Assembly (NCBI GenBank): GCA_934718135.1
Contig: CAKUZW010000007.1
Coordinates: 1-64,000 of the forward strand
DNA: 64,000 nt
From: an uncultured Candidatus Melainabacteria bacterium
GTDB lineage: Bacteria; Cyanobacteriota; Vampirovibrionia; Gastranaerophilales; Gastranaerophilaceae
Direction of reading: 5' to 3'
Made by a program: the position numbers and the translations under genes. This document shows, one piece after another, positions 17,774 through 26,150 of the stretch; the first letter of the stretch is position 1; each line of letters opens with the position of its first letter. Below the pieces are notes generated by a model. That model saw only the letters and a program-made list of their open reading frames with translations. It searched no databases and was not told where the DNA came from.

Positions 17774-19087
17774 TTATTTTAGAGTTTTCACAACCCACTT
17801 AAAATAATCGGTATCATTTTTAGCTTTAGAAGCACAAGCTATTCCATTATACTCATTTGTAATGTTAAGATTACAATACGTGTTAGTATTTGCGAATTTT
17901 GTCCCTTTTTCGCCCATTGCTTTTATTTGTTCATCTACAAGTTGAAAAGTAAACAAATCATATCCCCAACGATTAGGAGGATTTTTAGCACCATTAAGAT
18001 CAACAGATATATAAACTCTTGTCGGATCGCCATCTGTTATATCCGAAAAATTTTCAAACATTAGCAATGTTCCATCCTGCAATGCAATTTGACCATCATC
18101 AAAATATGACGTTGAAGCATTCGCACCGTCTAATGTTTTATAATACTTGAAAGCGGGATCAGCAGAATTTCTTATATAAGCACAAGGATATATTTTTTTA
18201 TCCCCAAGCCCACAATCGGTTGGAGCCTGAAGATATTTCATAAAAGTTTTGTAATAAGTATACGTAGCATACGTTGTCGGATCTAAAGAAACATCATCTT
18301 CTTGCATAAGTTTAAACGCTTGTTGAATAGTTGAATATGATTTCAAAAATTGAGTGCGTAATTTATTTGCTTTGTAGTTATTAATAAGCCCCGGAATTGT
18401 AATCGCCGCAACCACACCAATTATGCCAAGGGTTATGAGGACCTCAGCAAGAGTGAAGGCCGTCATTCTGAGCCGCACGAGCAAAGGATGTAAGGCGAAG
18501 CCGTATCCGTTTAATGCGAGTGCGTTTGGCGAAGAATCTACTCTCTTTTTAAGTGACAAGGAAATAGGGAATAAGTTCGTTACAGTTTTTATAATCATGT
18601 CATTGTGAGGAGAAATTTCGTTATTATTTGTATTTTTGTGCACAAAGCGACGTAACAATCCCTGACAAGTTTTATCATTGTCTAATTTGTTAGGGATTAC
18701 TACGTCACTTCGTACTAACTTTTGCATTTCTTGTTCAATATTTTTCCTCGTAATGACATGATTTTGTGTTTGTAGATCCTTCGGGCTATCACCCTCAGGA
18801 TGACGTGTAACACCTCCAAATTCCACCATGTCATTGCGAACGGGTTTTGAGAAGTTATTTTTCAAATTGGATAGTAGTCTCCAGTGTCGCAATCCCTGAC
18901 AAGTTTCACTATTGCCTAATTTGTTAGGGATTACTACGTCACTTCGTACTTCTGCCTGACACTTCACCTCGCCATAAACGTGACTCCGTGTCTGCCAAAT
19001 ATGTCCTGCGGACAGCCTATCGTTTTGGCAGACAGCTCCGCACTCTGCTCGGTTCGTTCTCGTAATGACATGTTTTTTATTTTTCAT
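17774..19087 (-). CDS. Type IV pilin-like protein, leader split by an in-frame repeat insertion
   Basis: The open frame from ATG 19087 begins MKNKK, runs through about 204 codons of repeat DNA (18461-19072), then resumes at A-FTLAEVLITLGIIGVVA, a typical prepilin cleavage site and N-terminal helix. Removing the 612 bp restores MKNKKAFTLAEV, a normal prepilin leader. The mature part (about 228 residues) ends in a Cys-containing globular domain, so it may be a pseudopilin or adhesin. As it stands, product could come from starts inside the repeat end: GTG 18478 (VRLRMTA-FTLAEV, which is positively charged) or ATG 18466. The full 437-residue form would bury the leader and is unlikely to be processed. 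Confidence 0.7.
   Translation of the reverse strand: MKNKKHVITRTNRAECGAVCQNDRLSAGHIWQTRSHVYGEVKCQAEVRSDVVIPNKLGNSETCQGLRHWRLLSNLKNNFSKPVRNDMVEFGGVTRHPEGDSPKDLQTQNHVITRKNIEQEMQKLVRSDVVIPNKLDNDKTCQGLLRRFVHKNTNNNEISPHNDMIIKTVTNLFPISLSLKKRVDSSPNALALNGYGFALHPLLVRLRMTAFTLAEVLITLGIIGVVAAITIPGLINNYKANKLRTQFLKSYSTIQQAFKLMQEDDVSLDPTTYATYTYYKTFMKYLQAPTDCGLGDKKIYPCAYIRNSADPAFKYYKTLDGANASTSYFDDGQIALQDGTLLMFENFSDITDGDPTRVYISVDLNGAKNPPNRWGYDLFTFQLVDEQIKAMGEKGTKFANTNTYCNLNITNEYNGIACASKAKNDTDYFKWVVKTLK
18461..19072. repeat. 612-bp composite repeat inside the pilin leader
   Basis: Ends are near-inverted: CATGTCATTACGAG when read leftward from 19072, and CGTCATTCTGAG from 18461. It contains a 246-bp unit (18827-19072) nearly identical to 53069-53314, a related 165-bp unit (18596-18760), and a GACAAGGAAATAGGGAATAAG segment (about 18556-18575) that in other copies forms the outer ends. 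The length is divisible by three and the minus frame used by the pilin gene has no stop. Confidence 0.8.
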
Positions 19088-19264
19088 AATGTTATTCCTT
19101 TCTAATTGTGAAAACTTTTTCTACATAAAGTGCGAATATTTATTATTAATTCTTAAATATTCTCGATTAATTCTATATTATTTGCGAATTATTGTCAATA
19201 ATTCGTATTATTTAAAGTATTAAAGTTTTCAGATATAAATTATCATTTAAATGAGGCATAATTT

Positions 19265-19582
19265 ATGGATATAAAAATTCTTTTAGGAAAACGAATTAGA
19301 GAATATCGACAAAAGTACGGAATGACACAGTTTCAACTTGCTGAGAAGCTTGGAATTGATGACAAACATTTGAGTCGGATTGAATTGGGTAAAAATATGC
19401 CTCAAGCATCTGTTATTGCAAAACTATCTGAGGTTTTCGGTGTCGAACCTAAGTGTCTTTTCGAATTTTCACACCTTGCACCGATTGAAGATGTAAAACA
19501 GGATTTAAACAAAATTATTGACTCATTGAATGATGAACAAATTGTTTTGACCTATAAATATGTAAAAACATTTGTTATATAA
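19265..19582 (+). CDS. XRE-family HTH regulator
   Basis: Cro/C1-type helix-turn-helix at about residues 8-62 (IREYRQKYGMTQFQLAEKLG, then HLSRIELGKNMPQASVIAKL), the Xre/SinR pattern. A short C-terminal helical tail (to 105) may dimerise. DNA-binding regulator with unknown targets. nth starts 7 bp after its stop, so they probably share a transcript. About 180 bp of very AT-rich DNA separates it from the divergent pilin gene. Confidence 0.9.
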   Translation: MDIKILLGKRIREYRQKYGMTQFQLAEKLGIDDKHLSRIELGKNMPQASVIAKLSEVFGVEPKCLFEFSHLAPIEDVKQDLNKIIDSLNDEQIVLTYKYVKTFVI

Positions 19583-19589
19583 TTGTCCT

Positions 19590-20228
19590 ATGATAGATGA
19601 AGTTGTTAAAATTCTGCAAGACGCAAAACAACCACAGAGCGATTTTGTAAAACTTATGGATAATTTCAAAAATCCATATCTTGTTTTAATCGCTTGTATT
19701 TTGAGTTTAAGAACAAACGACAAGACGACTTATCCTGCTACATTGAGAATGCTGAATTTAGCTAAAACTCCACAGAAAATGATGAATGTAAATGTTGAGG
19801 ATTTAGAAAAAGCAATCTATCCTGTCGGTTTTTATAAAAATAAAGCGGGACAAATCATTGAACTTTCCAAAATTATTGTTGAAAAATACAATGGAAAAGT
19901 TCCGGATAGTATTGATGAACTTTGCAAATTCAGAGGAGTTGGGCGAAAAACTGCAAATCTTGTTATGACTTTAGGGTTTGGAGAACCTGCAATTTGTGTG
20001 GATGTACATGTTCATAGAATTTTTAATCGTCTCGGGTATATAAAAACTAAAAATCCCGAAGAAACAGAATTTGCACTTCGTGAAAAATTACCTATAAAAT
20101 ATTGGATTCCGATAAATACATTGCTTGTTACTCATGGTCAAAATGTTTGCAAGCCGATAAATCCCAAGTGCGGGGAGTGTCCAATTTCAAAGTATTGCGA
20201 AAAAATAGGGGTAAAAACAAAAGGTTAA
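19590..20228 (+). CDS. nth: Endonuclease III-like DNA glycosylase/AP lyase
   Basis: Base-excision repair enzyme for oxidised pyrimidines. The helix-hairpin-helix FRGVGRKTANLV carries the catalytic Lys, and VDVHVHRI the catalytic Asp. The 4Fe-4S motif is C-x6-C-x2-C-x5-C near the C-terminus (CKPINPKCGECPISKYC). 212 residues from ATG 19590, a normal length. No good Shine-Dalgarno, so translation is probably coupled to the XRE gene. Confidence 0.93.
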   Translation: MIDEVVKILQDAKQPQSDFVKLMDNFKNPYLVLIACILSLRTNDKTTYPATLRMLNLAKTPQKMMNVNVEDLEKAIYPVGFYKNKAGQIIELSKIIVEKYNGKVPDSIDELCKFRGVGRKTANLVMTLGFGEPAICVDVHVHRIFNRLGYIKTKNPEETEFALREKLPIKYWIPINTLLVTHGQNVCKPINPKCGECPISKYCEKIGVKTKG

Positions 20229-20253
20229 TCATATAAAATGACTAACCTTTTGT
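20219..20253 (+). terminator. Rho-independent terminator
   Basis: AAAAGGTTA (20219-20227) pairs with TAACCTTTT (20243-20251), followed by TTTTGTT. The left arm includes the nth stop codon. The A-rich left side could also serve the convergent skp gene. Confidence 0.65.
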
Positions 20254-20277
20254 TAAAATTGCATAACTTAATATTAA

Positions 20278-20733
20278 TTACTTAACAATTTTAATAATTT
20301 CAGATGTAATATCTTTTCCTCCGTAAAGAACTATACCTTTACTTAGAACCAAATCATATCCGTCAGCTTTTGCTTTGTCGTTGATTTGTTGAGAGATTGA
20401 ATCGTCAATTGCTTTTAATTGAGCGGCATAATTTTTATCCATTGCTTCTTTTTTAGCAACTAATTCTTTGTTATATTTTTCTTCTACAGCTTTTTTCTTG
20501 TTTGCATCTGTAATTGAAGCTACATCTTTTCTTGCTTTTTCAACAAACTTAATAATTTCTTCTGCTTTTGCTTGTTGATCTTTCTTTAGAGCTTGAACCT
20601 TAGCTGAAGCGTTCACAACTTGCGGAACATCAACGATTGCAACTGAAAAACCGTCAGCATAAGCGGCAGAACCAAATGTTAAACCTCCTGCAACAGCCAA
20701 AAGTGTTGCAAATAAACCTAAATTTTTTCTCAT
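20278..20733 (-). CDS. Skp/OmpH-family periplasmic chaperone
   Basis: 151 residues: signal peptide about 1-26 (ends SAAYA-D), beta strand FSVAIVDVPQVVNASAKVQAL, a long Lys/Glu/Ala-rich coiled coil (about 48-115), and closing strands YDLVLSKGIVLYGGKDIT. This is the OmpH/Skp architecture; the family chaperones outer-membrane proteins in the periplasm. AGGAG precedes the ATG. It stands alone rather than next to bamA or lpxD, but is divergent from a TpsB barrel gene that could be a client. Confidence 0.9.
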   Translation of the reverse strand: MRKNLGLFATLLAVAGGLTFGSAAYADGFSVAIVDVPQVVNASAKVQALKKDQQAKAEEIIKFVEKARKDVASITDANKKKAVEEKYNKELVAKKEAMDKNYAAQLKAIDDSISQQINDKAKADGYDLVLSKGIVLYGGKDITSEIIKIVK

Positions 20734-20821
20734 AATGCTTCTCCTTATTAACGATTTTATGTTAACACAAATAATTTGTTGTTGTATAGTAATCCATTTG
20801 GTTTATTTTTTTCGTTACATC

Positions 20822-20850
20822 TTTACATGCTTTTCTCAATTTTGTATAAT
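20822..20850 (+). promoter_or_regulatory. Predicted promoter upstream of the TpsB gene
   Basis: TTTACA (20822-20827), 17-bp spacer, TATAAT (20845-20850). It leaves a leader of about 165 nt before the start at 21020. A second TATAAT (20959-20964) lacks a good -35. Confidence 0.5.
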
Positions 20851-21019
20851 ACTGTTTGGTAGGTTAGCCTTTTTATTACTTTTTTATAAATGTTACTTAA
20901 TAAAATTTAATAAAGGGTTTTTATTTATCAATAATCGTCAGACAATAATCTTATAAGATATAATTCTAGATATACAATTCGATATATAAATATTATTAAT
21001 AATAAAGGTGAATAAAATA

Positions 21020-23047
21020 ATGAAAAAGATTAAGAAAAGTAATCGATTACTCAGTACAATTTTAGCAACATCGGCTTGTTGTGCATTATCAGTTCTTAGT
21101 TTTAATCCTGCACTTGCTGACGGAGCTGTTGGTGGAGGCTTGATTAATTCCGGATACGGATATAGCCACGGAATGGTTCCTGTTATGAATGAAGTTGGTG
21201 GTGCATCAATTCACGATTCTGATATGATGAGATATGACAAAAACCAACGTTTGAATAACAGTGATTATTATCAATACGAACAAAAACGTTACGGTACAGG
21301 CGGTTCTGCCGTTACTAATACTGCACCTGCAAATGCTATTCCGGATGCATTAAAAGCAACAGTTGATGAAATGGGTACAAAAGGAGTTTATGTAAATTCT
21401 ATCGAAGTTTCTCCTTCTGAAATCTTAACAAAAGAAGAAATTAATGGTGTTATCGGACAATATGTTGGACGAAATGTATTTATGTCCGATATTCAAGCTG
21501 CGATTAACGGTTTGAACAGCTTGTATGCTGAAAAAGGTTATGTAACTGCAAGGGCATATTTGCCTGAACAAACAGTTTCAAACGGAAATATCAAAATTCA
21601 ACTTATCGAAGCAAAGATTGGTAATGTAACAGTTACAAACAACAAATATACAACTTCAGGTTATATTTTGAAACGTATGCCTGAAAAATCAGGACAATTA
21701 TTTGATATTGTTGATTTAGAAAAAGACGTTTTGGATTTCAACAGATATCACGATGGCGTAAATTTATCAGCAAACTTAAAAGCAGGTGAAGTTCCTGGAA
21801 CAACTGATATTGAATTGACAGCGGCTGAAACGTTCCCATTCCACTTGATTGGTATGATGGATAACGCAGGTCGTAGAAGTACAGGTTCATTAAGAGGTGG
21901 TCCTGCAATTGTTGCAGATAGTTTGTTCCACCATAGAGATCAATTGTCTATGGGTTCATACTTCGCAGGCGGATCAATAAGCCCGTTCTTTGATTACAGT
22001 GCTCCTGTTAACAAAAAAGACGGTAGAGTAGGTTTTTCTTATTCTTCAACTTTTGCTAACGTTAAATACGGACCGGCTTATTTAACTAACTTAGGATTAA
22101 AAAGTAATTCATATATCTACAGCTTGTACTATGACCAACCGGTTGTTAGAACAAGAGGTTTTGAATTAAAGACATTTGCATCTTTGAATTACAAACGTGC
22201 AAGAACTTGGTCTAAATATGATAATGCTTTTGAACAGGTAATGGGCTATTCTCCATTTGCTGATGTTGACCAAGTTACAAGTATTGATGTTGGTTTGAAT
22301 ATGAGAAAAGATACTAAACGTGGTATTTGGTATTTGAACCAAGGTGCAGCAATGGCTTTACCTATATTTGATAGTGATTCAAGTTACTTCAAATATTCAG
22401 GCGGATTGTTAAGATTGCATGATTTCTCTCACGGTGTAATCGGTCAATTGAGAGGTAGTTATCAAATTATCCCTAACAGTAAATATATTCCTTACTTAGA
22501 CCAATTCCAAACAGGTGGTTTGGCAACAGTTAGAGGTTATTCTGAAGGTATTTTGATGGGTAAAAACGGATACTTCTTCAGTGGTGAATTGATGTTCCCA
22601 TTGTTACCTAGAACAATTACCAATAAAGAAGGAAGAGTTCGCAACTTTGTTGGTCAATATGTAAAAGGTGCTGTATTTGCTGATACTGCGGGTGTATTCC
22701 CTTGGGTTGGACAAGATGCTTACGGCGGAAGTTATTTCTTAGCTTCTTTAGGTATGGGCTTGAGAGTTCAATTGCCGGGTGACTTGAGTGCTCGTTTATA
22801 TTGGGGCTATCCTTTAGTTAACAATGCTTACGAAAGAGATAGAAAATATGGACGATTCCACTTTGAATTGACATTAGAGCCTGATTTTGATGCATTGTTG
22901 AGCAAACGTTCTACAAAGGCTCAACCTGCACCACAGCAACCGGCTCCTCAACAACCACAATTGGCTCCATTGGATAACGGGCCAAACAATTATGATGATA
23001 TCAGACACTATGACTACATGTTAGACGGTTCTGCAACATCATTGTAA
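21020..23047 (+). CDS. TpsB-type (ShlB/FhaC) outer-membrane transporter
   Basis: 675 residues: signal peptide about 1-33 (ends PALADG), a Gly/Tyr/Asn-rich segment, a ShlB-type POTRA-2 domain at about 115-195 (VYVNSIEVSPSEILT, then GLNSLYAEKGYVTARAYLPE), and a 16-strand-type barrel. TATVRGYSEG-like LATVRGYSEGILMG corresponds to the loop-6 VRGY motif. The barrel appears to end at FHFELTLEPDF; an extra tail of about 55 residues (Pro/Gln-rich, then Asp/Tyr) follows, unusual because barrels normally end in Phe. No TpsA partner is adjacent. Start ATG 21020 follows AAGGTGA. Confidence 0.88.
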   Translation: MKKIKKSNRLLSTILATSACCALSVLSFNPALADGAVGGGLINSGYGYSHGMVPVMNEVGGASIHDSDMMRYDKNQRLNNSDYYQYEQKRYGTGGSAVTNTAPANAIPDALKATVDEMGTKGVYVNSIEVSPSEILTKEEINGVIGQYVGRNVFMSDIQAAINGLNSLYAEKGYVTARAYLPEQTVSNGNIKIQLIEAKIGNVTVTNNKYTTSGYILKRMPEKSGQLFDIVDLEKDVLDFNRYHDGVNLSANLKAGEVPGTTDIELTAAETFPFHLIGMMDNAGRRSTGSLRGGPAIVADSLFHHRDQLSMGSYFAGGSISPFFDYSAPVNKKDGRVGFSYSSTFANVKYGPAYLTNLGLKSNSYIYSLYYDQPVVRTRGFELKTFASLNYKRARTWSKYDNAFEQVMGYSPFADVDQVTSIDVGLNMRKDTKRGIWYLNQGAAMALPIFDSDSSYFKYSGGLLRLHDFSHGVIGQLRGSYQIIPNSKYIPYLDQFQTGGLATVRGYSEGILMGKNGYFFSGELMFPLLPRTITNKEGRVRNFVGQYVKGAVFADTAGVFPWVGQDAYGGSYFLASLGMGLRVQLPGDLSARLYWGYPLVNNAYERDRKYGRFHFELTLEPDFDALLSKRSTKAQPAPQQPAPQQPQLAPLDNGPNNYDDIRHYDYMLDGSATSL

Positions 23048-23073
23048 TCCGTAAAATATTTTTGATATATAAT

Positions 23074-23111
23074 AATAGACGGTATGTTTTTGAACTACCG
23101 TCTATTTTATT
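23074..23111 (+). terminator. Rho-independent terminator
   Basis: AATAGACGGTA (23074-23084) pairs perfectly with TACCGTCTATT (23096-23106), then TTAT. Separates the TpsB gene from bioD. Confidence 0.75.
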
Positions 23112-23124
23112 GGAGATTTTTATT

Positions 23125-23817
23125 ATGGTTTGTAAATCTATTTTTGTGACAGCGACAGGCACTGATATCGGCAAAACTTATATCTCTGCCTTGTTGGTAA
23201 AAAAATTACGAGAGTCTGGATTGAACTGTGGTTACTATAAACCCGCACTAAGTGGAGCAATTAAACAACCCGATGGTAGTTTACTCCCTGGAGATTGTGA
23301 CTTTGTTGTAAAAACTGCAAAATTAGGCATAAATCCAACAGATTGTGTGGTTTATTGCTTTGAAGAAGCGGTATCTCCACATCTAGCCGCAGAAAGACTA
23401 GGGGTTAAAATAGAAAAATCTGTTATAAAATCCGAATTTCAAAAACGAGAAAAGATTTATGATTATATGGTTGTTGAAGGAGCAGGAGGAATAACTTGCC
23501 CATTCAATATGAAGGAAGAAATTTTACTTTTGCCGGATGTGATAAAAGCCTTAGGTTTGGATATTTTGATTGTTGCAGACGGCGGATTGGGTACAATTAA
23601 TTCAGTTTTATTAACAATTGAATATGCTAAACAACAAGGAATAAATATCAAGGGTTTAATTTTGAACAATTTTAAAGAAGATAACTTTATGCACCTTGAT
23701 AACAAAAAACAAATTGAACGCTTAACAGGAATAAACGTTATAGCAACCGTAAAAAAAGGTGATGAGGACTTAAATATTTCAACAAATGATTTATTGAAAA
23801 TCTGGGAGGAAGAATAA
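23125..23817 (+). CDS. bioD: Dethiobiotin synthetase
   Basis: ATP-dependent ring closure of 7,8-diaminopelargonate with CO2 in biotin synthesis. P-loop TATGTDIGKTYISALL (about 8-23), YKPALSGA, and VVEGAGGI typical of BioD. Start ATG 23125, preceded by TTGGAG, is chosen over upstream in-frame codons lying in the terminator; 230 residues. The stop overlaps bioA's ATG (TAATG). Confidence 0.93.
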   Translation: MVCKSIFVTATGTDIGKTYISALLVKKLRESGLNCGYYKPALSGAIKQPDGSLLPGDCDFVVKTAKLGINPTDCVVYCFEEAVSPHLAAERLGVKIEKSVIKSEFQKREKIYDYMVVEGAGGITCPFNMKEEILLLPDVIKALGLDILIVADGGLGTINSVLLTIEYAKQQGINIKGLILNNFKEDNFMHLDNKKQIERLTGINVIATVKKGDEDLNISTNDLLKIWEEE

Positions 23818-25169
23818 TGAATTGGCAAGAAGAAGATTTAAAATACATATGGCATCCATGTTCACAAATGAAAGATTATGAAACATTACCGCCAATTGTT
23901 GTTGACCACGCAAAAGGTATAAATATATATGATATTGACGGAAATTGTTATAAAGATGTCGTAAGTTCATGGTGGTGCAATTTGTTAGGTCATTGCAATC
24001 CTAAAATTAATGAAGCAATGAAAAAACAACTTGATACTTTAGAACACGTAATTTTTGCTAATTTTACTCACAAACCAGCAATTACCTTATGTCAAAGATT
24101 AATGGATGTTTTGCCAAAAGGAAAAGGTTTAGGAAAATTCAATTTTGCGGACAATGGTTCAGCATCAATTGAAATGGCAATGAAAATGAGTTTTCAATAT
24201 CACCAACAAACAGGACATACTCAAAAGAAAAGATTTATGGCTTTGACTGATGCTTATCATGGTGAAACAATCGGAGCGTTGTCAGTTGGAGCATGTGACT
24301 TATATTCTCAAATATATAAACCAATATTAATGGATGTTGTAAGGGTTGAAGGACCGGATTGCTTCAGATGTCCTTATGGCAAATGCAGAGATAACTGTGC
24401 TTGCGAATGCTTTGAAAAAGCAGAAAAAACTTTTGAACAATATGGAAATGAAACTTGTGCAATGCTAGTTGAACCACTACTACAAGGCTCAGCAGGGATG
24501 AAAATTTATCCTCCTCTATATTTAACAAAATTAAGAGCATTATGCGACAAATACAATGTTCATTTGATTGCGGATGAAATTGCCACAGGATACGGAAGAA
24601 CAGGAAAAATGTTTGCATTCGACCACGCTGGAGTTTCCCCAGATATTATGTGTCTTTCAAAAGGTTTGACCGGCGGATATATGCCAATGTCAATTTGTGT
24701 TGCTACAAATGATATTTATGATGCCTTTTATGATGATTACGGAAAAGGGAAAGCTTTCATGCACTCTCACACTTACGCCGGAAACCCATTGGCTTGTTCT
24801 GCTGCAAATGCAGTTTTAGACATCTTACGAGATGAACAAATAATTCCGCATGCTGTTGAAAATGCAAAATATTTTAATAAAATTATAAATGAGAAATTTT
24901 TAGATTTACCTTATGTTGGCGAAGTCCGTCATATTGGTTTGGTAAACGCAATAGAGATTGTAAAAAACAAGAAAACAAAAGAAGCTTACCCATCTAATTT
25001 AAGATTAGGGTATCAAATTTATAAAAAAGCATTGAAAAAAGGAGTTCTTCTCCGTCCGTTAGGAGATGTAATTTATTTCAATCCGCCATTAATTATCCAA
25101 CCACAAGACATGGATTTTGTAACCGACGTTGCAAAAGAATGCATGACAGAAGTTATGGATAATTTGTAA
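23817..25169 (+). CDS. bioA: Adenosylmethionine-8-amino-7-oxononanoate aminotransferase
   Basis: PLP-dependent class III aminotransferase making diaminopelargonate from KAPA. WHPCSQMKDY at the N-terminus, SWWCNLLGHCNP, DNGSASIEMAMKMSFQY, DEIATGYGRTGKMFA, and the PLP lysine in CLSKGLTGGYMPMS. A Cys-rich insert (CFRCPYGKCRDNCACEC, about 182-198) occurs in a BioA subgroup. 450 residues. Coupled to bioD by a one-base overlap; bioB and bioF are not nearby. Confidence 0.95.
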   Translation: MNWQEEDLKYIWHPCSQMKDYETLPPIVVDHAKGINIYDIDGNCYKDVVSSWWCNLLGHCNPKINEAMKKQLDTLEHVIFANFTHKPAITLCQRLMDVLPKGKGLGKFNFADNGSASIEMAMKMSFQYHQQTGHTQKKRFMALTDAYHGETIGALSVGACDLYSQIYKPILMDVVRVEGPDCFRCPYGKCRDNCACECFEKAEKTFEQYGNETCAMLVEPLLQGSAGMKIYPPLYLTKLRALCDKYNVHLIADEIATGYGRTGKMFAFDHAGVSPDIMCLSKGLTGGYMPMSICVATNDIYDAFYDDYGKGKAFMHSHTYAGNPLACSAANAVLDILRDEQIIPHAVENAKYFNKIINEKFLDLPYVGEVRHIGLVNAIEIVKNKKTKEAYPSNLRLGYQIYKKALKKGVLLRPLGDVIYFNPPLIIQPQDMDFVTDVAKECMTEVMDNL

Positions 25170-25182
25170 AAAAAATCAATAG

Positions 25183-25216
25183 AAAGTGGTTTGTTTTTTG
25201 ATAAACCACTTTTTTA
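25183..25216 (+). terminator. Rho-independent terminator
   Basis: AAAGTGGTTT (25183-25192) pairs with AAACCACTTT (25203-25212), followed by TTTT. Ends the bioDA transcript and overlaps the end of the convergent MCE gene. Confidence 0.8.
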
Positions 25217-26101
25217 TTTCATTGGTTTCCCAAAAATTATTCTTGCTCCTCCAAATTTTTGTTGGAGTGTCTTTTTTAAGCCAACAATAATATCATTTAC
25301 ATTGCACGCTGACATTTGGATTGTGTCGATTAGTACGCTCAATTTTGGGATTAGAACCGAAAAATCTTGGCTTGATTTATTCACGTGTCCCGTAATTGAG
25401 ATAAAATCATTTGAACTATTTGCAAAATTTGAGGTCATTTTTTCAATGTTTTTTGTGCTGTTTTGGATATTTTGCTTCGTAATTCCGTCATTAACCTTGT
25501 TTGACATAATTTTCATATTTAGAGTTGTTTGTTCGAGATTTGCCATTCCATTTTTCAAAGATGTAGTTGAAGAGTAAATATTCTCCCTGTTTTCCGTTAA
25601 TATATCTGTCACAAGGTCAAACATTTCTGTCAAAGAATCGGTTGTTTTCTTGGCGGAACTCAACAAATCCCCGCCTTTTTCCGATAAATCATCAAGGTGT
25701 GCTTGGTTAATATCTGAAATTCCACTGAACGTAAAGCCCGTGTCCCCTTTAATCGTATCACCGGTTTTGATGTATTTAATCATTGGGCTCCTTGGATAAA
25801 TTATGTCAACATATTTTGTATCGTTATCATATTTTTTGATTTCTATACTAATATTTTTTGGTAAATGTAGTCCTCGTTCATTTAAAGTTATATAAAGATA
25901 AGTTTTTGTAAAATCTTTCGAGATTTTTAGTCGGGTTGTAGAACCCAACTTGTAGCCTTTATAATAAACACCCATTCGAGTCGGAATCGGATCCATTTTA
26001 TCAAATTCAGCCTTTATGTAGGTATGATTTAGGTATGTGGAAATTCCAAAACCCAAAAATGCAATTATAATAACAAGCAAAATAATTTTTCCGATACTCA
26101 T
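25214..26101 (-). CDS. Second MCE/MlaD-like protein
   Basis: 295 residues. One N-terminal TM helix (about 5-22), then an MCE domain recognisable from AEFDKMDPIPTRMGVYYKGY and KLGSTTRLKISKD (about 31-110), and a polar helical tail. It is shorter and more divergent than the MCE protein at 1097; both have N-terminal anchors and coiled tails. Predicted periplasmic lipid-binding. No permease or ATPase gene adjoins it. folP lies upstream on the same strand, 49 bp away. Confidence 0.75.
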   Translation of the reverse strand: MSIGKIILLVIIIAFLGFGISTYLNHTYIKAEFDKMDPIPTRMGVYYKGYKLGSTTRLKISKDFTKTYLYITLNERGLHLPKNISIEIKKYDNDTKYVDIIYPRSPMIKYIKTGDTIKGDTGFTFSGISDINQAHLDDLSEKGGDLLSSAKKTTDSLTEMFDLVTDILTENRENIYSSTTSLKNGMANLEQTTLNMKIMSNKVNDGITKQNIQNSTKNIEKMTSNFANSSNDFISITGHVNKSSQDFSVLIPKLSVLIDTIQMSACNVNDIIVGLKKTLQQKFGGARIIFGKPMK

Positions 26102-26150
26102 ATTTCAATTATTGAAAATTTTGAAAAATCTTTAAATCGGTCTTGTGGAT

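Noticed and set aside
23062..23124. N-terminal extension of bioD
   Set aside because: These codons lie in the terminator hairpin after the TpsB gene; ATG 23125 has the ribosome site and gives the normal BioD N-terminus.
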